Assembly (NCBI RefSeq): GCF_036067295.1
Contig: NZ_CP107954.1
Span: 5,704,001 to 5,768,000, forward strand
DNA length: 64,000 bases
Direction: 5' to 3'
DNA from: Kribbella sp. NBC_00382
GTDB taxonomy: Bacteria > Actinomycetota > Actinomycetes > Propionibacteriales > Kribbellaceae
In this document: positions 1 through 6,344 of the stretch, piece by piece
Layout: each line of letters starts with the position of its first letter
Position numbering within the stretch: the stretch's first letter is position 1
Made by a program: the position numbers and the translations under genes
The notes under the pieces: model-generated
What the model saw: the letters and a program-made list of their open reading frames with translations, nothing else
What the model was told of the DNA's origin: nothing
The model's database searches: none

Positions 1-1
1 G

Positions 2-538
2 TTGAATCGGCGGTTTCCCGGGCGGGCGTTGCGGCGGGCGGGGGATCCTGAGGGGTTGCGGGCGGCTTGGGCGGCGCTGGAGCGGGTGTGGGAGGGAACG
101 CTTGAGCGGGCTGCGGGGATGCCGGCGGGGACGGTTGACGTCTCGGTTGATGGGGAGTGGTCGTTCGCGCAGACGTTGCGGCATTTGGTGATGGCGACTG
201 ATGTTTGGTTGCGGCGGGCGATTCTGGGGGTCGAGCGGCCGTTTCATCCGATCGGGCAGCCGAATGCGGAGTACGAGACCGATGGGAACGACATGTCGGT
301 CTTCGCGACGGGTCAGCCGTCGTACGACGAGGTGCTGCGGGTCCGCGCCGAGCGGGTGGGGATGGTGCGGGCGTTCATCGACGGTGTCACCGCTGAGGAG
401 CTGGCGACGGTCCGGGCGAATCCGCATGCGCCTGAATATCCCGAGAGCACGTTGTCGTGTTTGCACACCATTGTGGAAGAGGAGTGGGAACACCACCGCT
501 ACGCGGTGCGCGATCTGGACGCCATCGAGGGGAAGTAG
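2..538 (+). CDS. DinB-family protein, 5'-truncated by the window edge
   Basis: The C-terminal 178 residues match the DinB/DUF664 four-helix fold of metal- and thiol-dependent enzymes. A conserved His lies in the TLRHLV segment and a second pair in EEWEHHRYA near the C-terminus, the usual metal-ligand spacing. The first visible codon is an internal TTG. Related actinobacterial proteins have sequence upstream of the RRFPGR segment, so I infer that the true start lies before the window. Function in the cell is unknown; the family includes mycothiol-dependent isomerases and transferases. Confidence 0.8.
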   Translation: MNRRFPGRALRRAGDPEGLRAAWAALERVWEGTLERAAGMPAGTVDVSVDGEWSFAQTLRHLVMATDVWLRRAILGVERPFHPIGQPNAEYETDGNDMSVFATGQPSYDEVLRVRAERVGMVRAFIDGVTAEELATVRANPHAPEYPESTLSCLHTIVEEEWEHHRYAVRDLDAIEGK

Positions 539-615
539 CGCGGGAGAGTTCCTGATCTGGCTGTGGGTCTTGCCACAGGCGGGTGGGGCTCGCGGGATGT
601 CACGATGTCCGCAGC

Positions 616-1293
616 ATGGTTGAACAGGGGTGGTCTCGGGTGGTGCGGGCGGCGTTGTTCGCCGTTGTCTGCGTGCTGCTCACTGCGCTTGGTCACGTGC
701 TGATGTCCGGTGCATCGCTGCCTTGGTGGGCGGTTGCCGGTGCGTTCGTCGGTGTCTGGACCTGTGGCTGGTGGCTGGCTGCGTACGAACGGGATGTCGT
801 CTCGGTGACCGCGATCGCGGTCGCCGTGCAAGCTGTCCTGCACGTCGGCTTCACCATCGCCGAGCTGGTCGGCTCGGCAGGTCCCGTGGATCCGCAGCCG
901 GCGATGGCGGCAACGAGTCCGGCCCTGCACGTCCACGGGATGACGCACGGCGACGCAATGGCGCAGGCCCAGGGAGTGGCCCACGCCCAGGGGATGGCGC
1001 ATGGCGGCGGGATGATGCTCGGGGGCATGCTCGGGATGTTTGCTGCCCATCTTGTGGTGGCGCTGCTGAGTGGTCTTTGGCTGGCGTACGGCGAACGGGC
1101 GGTGTTCGGTGCCATCCGGTGCGCCGCGCAGCGGGTCCGGGCGTCGTTGACGCTGGTGAACCGGGTGTCCGCGCCGCTCGGGCTGCCTCGAATCCAACCG
1201 GGTCAGGTGTTCCAGGTCCGGACCATGCGACAGCTGCGTCTGGTCCACGCCATCGTTTCCCGGGGTCCGCCCGCCGGGGTCGCTGTCGTTTGA
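616..1293 (+). CDS. His/Met-rich integral membrane protein
   Basis: A protein of 225 residues with about four predicted membrane segments. Three lie in the first 85 residues, and one follows a long loop carrying repeated HG-M motifs (HVHGMTHGD, AHAQGMAHGGGMM). Such His/Met-rich loops often bind copper or another soft metal; that role is inference. I chose ATG 616 over the upstream in-frame GTG 583 because it gives a compact N-terminus leading straight into the first helix. A PepSY membrane protein follows 124 bp downstream on the same strand, so the two may act together at the membrane. No close family was recognised. Confidence 0.75.
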   Translation: MVEQGWSRVVRAALFAVVCVLLTALGHVLMSGASLPWWAVAGAFVGVWTCGWWLAAYERDVVSVTAIAVAVQAVLHVGFTIAELVGSAGPVDPQPAMAATSPALHVHGMTHGDAMAQAQGVAHAQGMAHGGGMMLGGMLGMFAAHLVVALLSGLWLAYGERAVFGAIRCAAQRVRASLTLVNRVSAPLGLPRIQPGQVFQVRTMRQLRLVHAIVSRGPPAGVAVV

Positions 1294-1416
1294 CAGCTCG
1301 ACCCACCCGTCGCTGAGCCCCCTGTGGCCGCGGCGGGTACGGCCATGCCTGCCCGGCGGGCCGTAGTGCGATCGGATCCGGCCGGACCGCCGGATCGTGG
1401 ATTCCTGGAGAAGCAG

Positions 1417-2841
1417 ATGCAACGTAGTGGTGATGTGGCAACAAAGGTCGGTAGCGCGCCGGAGAGGCGAACTGCCGGCGCCAGGGGAGCCGGGCTGTTC
1501 CGGGCCTTCTGGCGATGGCATTTCTATGCGAGTTTTCTGGTCATCCCGGTGGTGCTGGTGCTGGCGGTGACCGGTTTGATCTACCTGTTCCGGTTCCAGA
1601 TCGAGCCGGCTCTGCATGCCGATCTGATGAAGGTGCAGCAGCCGGCCGGATTGCGGGCGCAGCAGTACGACACTCAGCTGGCTGAGGTGAAGAAGGCGTT
1701 TCCGGATGCGACCGTGCTGTCGATGACCGAGCCGTCCGGCCCCGATCGGTCGACCGTCTTCTCGGTGGAGACCGCGGACGGCGCCACCGAGGACGTGTTC
1801 GTTGATCCGTACCAGGGTCAGGTACTGGGGTCGCTGGATCCGGACTCGACGCTGTCGGGTGGTGCGATCCTGCTGCACGGCGAGTTGATGGCCGGTCGCT
1901 GGGGTGACGCGGTCATCGAGATCGGTGCCTGCTGGGCGCTGGTGATGGCGATCACCGGGTACTACCTGTTCGTCCGTGGGAGGGTCGCTCGGGCGCGGCG
2001 ACGGACGGCCGAAGCCGCGGGCGCCGTACTCCGGTCGCGGCACGCGCTGACCGGGTCGGTGCTGGGAATCGGCCTGCTGTTCCTGATCGTGTCGGGCCTG
2101 CCGTGGACAGGAGTCTGGGGCGCGAAGGTGCAGCAGATCGCCACCAGCCAGGGCAGCTCCATGTGGGGCGAGGATCCTGGCGCGCTGTCGAATCCGACGT
2201 CGACCCTGGACGAGTCGCTACCGCACAGTCACGCGGTGCCCTGGGCGCTGGGGGAGTCGAAGGTACCGAAATCGGATCCGAACCAGGACCGTCGTTCGGT
2301 GGCCACCATCGACACCGCGGTGGTCGTTGGCGTCCAGAACGGTCTGGCGCGGCCGCTGACGATCGCGCTGCCCGCGGGCGAGGAGGGCGTGTACTCCGTG
2401 ATCGGATACGCCTTCCGGAACCCGGCCAAGGAGCGGACGCTGCACGTCGACCAGTTCGGTGGGCAGGTGGTCTCGACGTACGGCTACCAGGACTACCCCT
2501 TGCTGGCCAAGACGGTCGCCCAAGGGATCGCGCTGCACGAGGGCCGGCGACTGGGCACCGCGAACATGGTTCTCACCACGGCGTTCTGCCTTGGGGTGAT
2601 CTTCATGTGCGTCTCCGGCCCGCTGATGTGGTGGCGCCGTCGCCCGAAAGCGGCCGGGGCTGTCGGTGCGCCGCGGGGCCGGCTGCCCTTGAAGGCGACG
2701 CCGGTGCTCGCAATCCTCGTGGTCGCGCTGGCGTTGTTCCTGCCGATGTTCGGGATCACGCTGCTACTCGCCCTGCTGCTCGACCAGTTGGTGATCCGGC
2801 GAACCCCGAGACTGCGCGCCTGGTTCAACACCACCGACTGA
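1417..2841 (+). CDS. PepSY-associated transmembrane protein (PiuB-like)
   Basis: A protein of 474 residues with the PepSY/PiuB layout: a membrane helix near residues 30-58, an extracytoplasmic PepSY-like segment, two middle helices, a second external domain, and three C-terminal helices. Relatives sit beside siderophore or heme uptake systems or act in metal reduction. The start at ATG 1417 is preceded by GGAG at a good distance; an in-frame start further upstream lacks this signal. Its partner upstream is the His/Met-rich membrane protein, and a perfect 18-bp hairpin follows the stop codon. Substrate unknown. Confidence 0.85.
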   Translation: MQRSGDVATKVGSAPERRTAGARGAGLFRAFWRWHFYASFLVIPVVLVLAVTGLIYLFRFQIEPALHADLMKVQQPAGLRAQQYDTQLAEVKKAFPDATVLSMTEPSGPDRSTVFSVETADGATEDVFVDPYQGQVLGSLDPDSTLSGGAILLHGELMAGRWGDAVIEIGACWALVMAITGYYLFVRGRVARARRRTAEAAGAVLRSRHALTGSVLGIGLLFLIVSGLPWTGVWGAKVQQIATSQGSSMWGEDPGALSNPTSTLDESLPHSHAVPWALGESKVPKSDPNQDRRSVATIDTAVVVGVQNGLARPLTIALPAGEEGVYSVIGYAFRNPAKERTLHVDQFGGQVVSTYGYQDYPLLAKTVAQGIALHEGRRLGTANMVLTTAFCLGVIFMCVSGPLMWWRRRPKAAGAVGAPRGRLPLKATPVLAILVVALALFLPMFGITLLLALLLDQLVIRRTPRLRAWFNTTD

Positions 2842-2845
2842 AACG

Positions 2846-2887
2846 CTGAGCAGCAACGGCGCCAGCGACGGCGCCGTTGCTGCTCAG
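2846..2887. terminator. Perfect 18-bp stem-loop terminator
   Basis: CTGAGCAGCAACGGCGCC at 2846-2863 is exactly complementary to 2870-2887, with a 6-nt loop. It lies 5 bp after the PepSY gene stop and before the 3' end of the convergent VOC gene, so it can serve both. There is no T-run, as is usual for hairpins in high-GC actinobacteria. Confidence 0.8.
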
Positions 2888-2957
2888 GTCGGGGTGTTCA
2901 TCAACAGGGTGACGTAGGCGTCCGGCCGGGCTCTTTGGGAACTTCTTGTCGGCGGGG

Positions 2958-3389
2958 TCAGGGGCGGGTGCTGGACTGGCGGGCCTCGAGGATTTCCACG
3001 TAGTGGGGGTTGTGCATGATGCCCAGGACGTTGCCGAAGGGGTCTATCACCGAGGCGGTGGTGAAGGTGCTGTCGCCGTGGGTGGTGATGGGGGTGTATT
3101 CCTTGGCGCCCATGGCGAGGAGCTTTTCGAGGGTGGCGGGCAGGTCGTCCACGTGCCAGTGCATGACGGCGCCGCCGGGGGTGTTGGAGGCGCCGGGAGG
3201 GGCGTACTTGCGGTCGATGAAGCCGAGTTCGTCCTCGTCGTCGCCGATGCGGAACTCGAAGTACGCGGGCGGGGCGGGAGCGGGCGGGAACTGGAAGTAC
3301 GCCTCCTGGCCGAGTAGTTCGGCGTACCAGTCGCGCGCGGCGGCGAGGTCGTCGGCATAGAAGCTGATGGTGGCGAATCCTCGGAACAT
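2958..3389 (-). CDS. VOC (glyoxalase/bleomycin-resistance) superfamily protein
   Basis: A protein of 143 residues with one VOC module pair. It starts with FATISFYADDLAAARDWY and has a conserved HWHVDDL segment in the second half, followed by the DPFGNVLGIMHNP ending typical of the fold. Such proteins bind a divalent metal and act on small molecules or sequester antibiotics; the substrate cannot be read. ATG 3389 has GGGAGAG upstream. A palindromic operator-like element lies about 60 bp before the start. Confidence 0.9.
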   Translation of the reverse strand: MFRGFATISFYADDLAAARDWYAELLGQEAYFQFPPAPAPPAYFEFRIGDDEDELGFIDRKYAPPGASNTPGGAVMHWHVDDLPATLEKLLAMGAKEYTPITTHGDSTFTTASVIDPFGNVLGIMHNPHYVEILEARQSSTRP

Positions 3390-3447
3390 CGGGCTCTCCC
3401 TGGGGTCTCGAGGTGGTTGTTCACCTCGTTGACACCAGCATGCCTGG

Positions 3448-3474
3448 CAAAGTGCTCACCAAGTGATCACTTTG
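3448..3474. promoter_or_regulatory. Operator-like inverted repeat upstream of the VOC gene
   Basis: CAAAGTG at 3448-3454 and CACTTTG at 3468-3474 form an exact 7-bp inverted repeat. Inside it, AAGTGATCACTT at 3461-3472 is a perfect 12-bp palindrome. Three AAGTG-type half-sites in 27 bp suggest a dimeric repressor site. No regulator gene is adjacent. Confidence 0.5.
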
Positions 3475-3498
3475 ATGAGGACTATCAGTGAACGGCTT

Positions 3499-3861
3499 CT
3501 AGGTGTTCGCCGCCGCGCGGGCCTGTTCGAAGGGGAGGCGGTCGAAGATGATGCGGAGTTCGGTGATCTTGCCGTCCCGGACGGTGTGGAGTTCGGCGCC
3601 GGGGGCGTCGGCGACCGGGTGGGTGCTGGTGCCGTACATCAGCATCGCGGTCGTGTCGTCGCCGTACGAACCCAGCAGCTCCGCCTTGACCAGGATCCGC
3701 GAGAACGGCTCCATGAAGGCGCGGAACGCCTCGGCGCCCTCCAGCCGTCCGGCCGGTGCGTGACAGACGAGGTCGTCGGCGAGGTAGGTCATCGCCCGGT
3801 CGAAGTCATGGCCGGTCCAGGCCTCGAAATAGGCGAGGACGGTCTCCAGTGGTGTTGTCAT
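3499..3861 (-). CDS. SnoaL-like / NTF2-fold protein
   Basis: A protein of 120 residues with the cone-shaped NTF2/SnoaL pattern: an N-terminal helix (VLAYFEAWTGHDFDRAMTYLADD), the FRAFMEPFS helix, then beta strands ending in GKITELRIIFDRLPF. Members are small isomerases, hydrolases or accessory domains. It is divergent from an ECF sigma gene whose own C-terminus is a SnoaL domain, with only 58 bp between the starts, so shared control is plausible. Exact role unknown. Confidence 0.85.
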   Translation of the reverse strand: MTTPLETVLAYFEAWTGHDFDRAMTYLADDLVCHAPAGRLEGAEAFRAFMEPFSRILVKAELLGSYGDDTTAMLMYGTSTHPVADAPGAELHTVRDGKITELRIIFDRLPFEQARAAANT

Positions 3862-3919
3862 ACAAAGGTAGACACCACGGCCGGACCGATCGGAACGGTC
3901 GGGCTGGCACGATGTGGGG

Positions 3920-4807
3920 ATGCAGAGCTTCGAGGAGCTGACTTCGCGGTACCACCGTGAGCTGCACCTGCACTGCTACCGGATGCTCGGGTCGACCACC
4001 GACGCCGACGACGTACTCCAAGAGATCTTGCTGGCCGCCTGGCGAGGGCTGCCCGACTTCGAAGAACGCTCGTCACCGCGCACCTGGCTGTACAAGATCG
4101 CCACCAACCGCTGCCTCAACGCGATCCGCGACAGCAAGCGCCGCCCGCTGCCCGAGCCTCTGCCGCCGTTCGAGCCGCCGGAGCCGACCCGCCGCGGTGA
4201 TGTCACCTGGCTCCAGCCTTACCCCGATGACCATCTGGAAGACCTGCTCGTCAAGCGCGAGCACATCGAGCTGGCCTTCATCACCGCACTCCAACGGATG
4301 CCCCCGCGCCAGGCCGCCGCCCTGATCCTGGTGGATGTTCTCGACTTCACGACCGCCGAAGTCGCCGACCTGCTGGACACCACACCGACAGCAATCAAAG
4401 GCGCACTCCAACGGGCTCGCGCGTCACTGCACAGCCCGCCCCCGCCGCGAGACGCCGAGACCGAACGGGACGTCGCCAAGCGCTTCGCCGAGGCCTTCAT
4501 GGCCGATGACATCGAGACCATCACCACTCTGCTCACCGACGACGCCTGGCTGGCGATGCCACCGGCACCACACGAGTACGTCGGCCCGCCAGCGATAGCC
4601 GCCTTCCTCCAAGCCAGCGCCGCCGCCCGCACCGGCTGGACCCCATTGCTGGAACCCATCGGCGAGAACATGCACCCCGCCTTCACCCTCCTCTTCGTCA
4701 ACAAGTCAGGCCGCCGGTACACGGGCTATCTCGTACTCACGGTCAGCGGCGATCGCATCAGCACCATCACCCGCTTCATCGACCGCTCTTGGCCCGACCT
4801 CGCATGA
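3920..4807 (+). CDS. ECF sigma-70 factor with C-terminal SnoaL-like domain
   Basis: About 295 residues. Region 2 spans roughly residues 5-75 (YHRELHLHCYRMLG, DADDVLQEILLAAW, RTWLYKIATNRCLN) and region 4 roughly 115-165 (LQRMPPRQAAALILVDV, TAIKGALQRARASL). The last 120 residues are a SnoaL-like fold (FAEAFMADDIETITTLL to ITRFID). This matches the actinobacterial SigG/SigX5-type sigma factors, where the C-terminal domain replaces a separate anti-sigma factor. ATG 3920 is preferred to the GTG two codons upstream. Signal and targets unknown. Confidence 0.92.
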   Translation: MQSFEELTSRYHRELHLHCYRMLGSTTDADDVLQEILLAAWRGLPDFEERSSPRTWLYKIATNRCLNAIRDSKRRPLPEPLPPFEPPEPTRRGDVTWLQPYPDDHLEDLLVKREHIELAFITALQRMPPRQAAALILVDVLDFTTAEVADLLDTTPTAIKGALQRARASLHSPPPPRDAETERDVAKRFAEAFMADDIETITTLLTDDAWLAMPPAPHEYVGPPAIAAFLQASAAARTGWTPLLEPIGENMHPAFTLLFVNKSGRRYTGYLVLTVSGDRISTITRFIDRSWPDLA

Positions 4808-4835
4808 CCCGAGTGGCGGAGTGGGCCTTGGGTGA

Positions 4836-4876
4836 CGAACTCGAACTCGTACCAAGCGCCAACGAAATCGAGTTCG
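4836..4876. terminator. Possible bidirectional terminator hairpin
   Basis: CGAACTCG at 4836-4843 pairs with CGAGTTCG at 4869-4876 between two convergent genes (sigma factor and subtilase). The 25-nt loop is long, so stability is uncertain. Confidence 0.35.
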
Positions 4877-4900
4877 CCACCCTGCCGATGAGCTGAAGGA

Positions 4901-6289
4901 CTACTCAGGCAGCAATACCGCCCCGACCCCGGGTTGGGCGTTCTGCTGCGCCTCCTTGATGAGCGCGGCCGCCGCCTCGGTGCCGTTCTCGCCGGTCTGG
5001 GTCATCCGGGCGGCGATCAGCCCCGCAACGATCGGCGTACTGAACGAAGTACCACTCCATCTGGCCATGCCGTAGAACCGCTCCACCCGAGGCGGCTGGT
5101 TCGGGACCACGTTCGGCGGTTCGTGGTACTGGTAGCTGCCGACCGGGAAGGCGTTGACGAGATCCTGGCCCGGCGCATAGACGTCCACCCAGCCGCCGAA
5201 GTTGCTGAACGGCGCCCGTCCCTGCCAGCTGGTGGAGAGCGCGCCGACCGAGACGCTGAACGGCGACGCGGCCGGCCAGAACGGCTTCCGGCTCGAATCG
5301 TTGCCTGCCGCAACAACCAGGGCGACGCCCTTGTGGTGGCTCAGCCGCAGTTCGTTGAAGACCCGGAAGCTGAGCAGCCCGGTCGCGTCGTAGGCGTGGG
5401 TACCGGCCGACATGCTGATGATGTCGGGGTAGTCCTGGTTGAGGACGGAGTCGAGCGCCATGACCAGGTCCGACTCCAGTGCCGAGCCGCCGAAGTTCAG
5501 CACGCCCCGGACCACGACCTCGGCCCGCGGTGCGACGCAGCGGATGAGTCCGGCGATGAAGGTCCCATGACCTGCGTACTTTTCCAGGGTGTCGCCGACC
5601 TGCGCGTAGTCGGCGTCACCGGTCACGCCCTCGAGCCACGGGCTGCGCAGCGGAGCGGCCGCGTCGAACCCGGTGTCGACCACGACGACCTTCACCCCGT
5701 CGCCGGCTCCGCGATCCGGGGTGTAACCGGGGTACGGCGAGCTGACGGCCGGTACCGGTTCGGGCTCGGTCGCGGGACATCCGGCACCGTTGCCACACAG
5801 TGGGACAACATGGTTCAGCGCGGCGCTGTCCCGGCCGGCGCCGTTGATCGACACCGACCGTCCGTTGATGTCCCGCCGGCCGCCGACGGTGACGTACTCC
5901 AGTACCTCGATCGTGTCGATGTCCCGTTCCGGCGACAACCGGACGAGCCGAAGGCCCGCGAGCACAGGCTCGACCAGTTGACGCTCGGCCTGAGCTTGAC
6001 TGGCGTCCGCGTCCGTCCGGCCCTGTTCGCCTTCGGAGGGGAACAGTCCGAGCTCCACGAGGATGGCGCGCACCTCGTAGAAGTACTCCTGCCGGACGAG
6101 CAGAACGCCTTCCTCATAGAGGAACTCGGTATCCCCGGCACCGGTTCCGATCGCGACCCGCCAGGGCGCCTTGCCCCGTCCACGGCCGTAGCTTTCTTGA
6201 ATGGTTCGTCGCTGCTCGGCCCACGGCGTATCGGGTACATCCTTCGCCTCGGCGGCCGCCGACTTTTCGCCCGAATTGTCTTGCTGCAT
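4901..6289 (-). CDS. S8 family (subtilisin-like) serine peptidase, no signal peptide
   Basis: A protein of 462 residues from ATG 6289, which has a strong GGAGGGG ribosome site; an ATG seven codons upstream lacks one. The subtilase core spans about residues 195-445. Catalytic Asp is near 205 in VVVVDTGFD, His near 241 in GHGTFIAG, oxyanion Asn near 330 in VAAGNDS, and Ser near 415 in SGTSFSTP. A separate N-terminal region of about 140 residues contains LYEEGVLLVRQEYFYEV. There is no signal peptide, propeptide cleavage signal or membrane anchor, so it should be cytoplasmic. It is divergent from the TPR-CHAT protease gene, which suggests joint use; this is inference. Confidence 0.93.
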   Translation of the reverse strand: MQQDNSGEKSAAAEAKDVPDTPWAEQRRTIQESYGRGRGKAPWRVAIGTGAGDTEFLYEEGVLLVRQEYFYEVRAILVELGLFPSEGEQGRTDADASQAQAERQLVEPVLAGLRLVRLSPERDIDTIEVLEYVTVGGRRDINGRSVSINGAGRDSAALNHVVPLCGNGAGCPATEPEPVPAVSSPYPGYTPDRGAGDGVKVVVVDTGFDAAAPLRSPWLEGVTGDADYAQVGDTLEKYAGHGTFIAGLIRCVAPRAEVVVRGVLNFGGSALESDLVMALDSVLNQDYPDIISMSAGTHAYDATGLLSFRVFNELRLSHHKGVALVVAAGNDSSRKPFWPAASPFSVSVGALSTSWQGRAPFSNFGGWVDVYAPGQDLVNAFPVGSYQYHEPPNVVPNQPPRVERFYGMARWSGTSFSTPIVAGLIAARMTQTGENGTEAAAALIKEAQQNAQPGVGAVLLPE

Positions 6290-6332
6290 TACCCCTCCAG
6301 AATTCGTCATGCAGTTTCAGTGCGCTGCAACC

Positions 6333-6338
6333 TAGACT
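6333..6338 (+). promoter_or_regulatory. Leaderless -10 element (TAGACT) of the CHAT gene
   Basis: TAGACT ends 6 nt before the GTG at 6345, the distance at which transcription would begin on the start codon itself. No ribosome binding site precedes this GTG, which agrees with a leaderless message. The whole divergent promoter region towards the subtilase start is only 55 bp. Confidence 0.5.
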
Positions 6339-6344
6339 CAACCC

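Noticed and set aside
499..2043. Long minus-strand open frame opposite the membrane and PepSY genes
   Set aside because: It is rich in Arg, Pro, His and Gln with no domain pattern and no ribosome site, a by-product of high GC opposite real genes.
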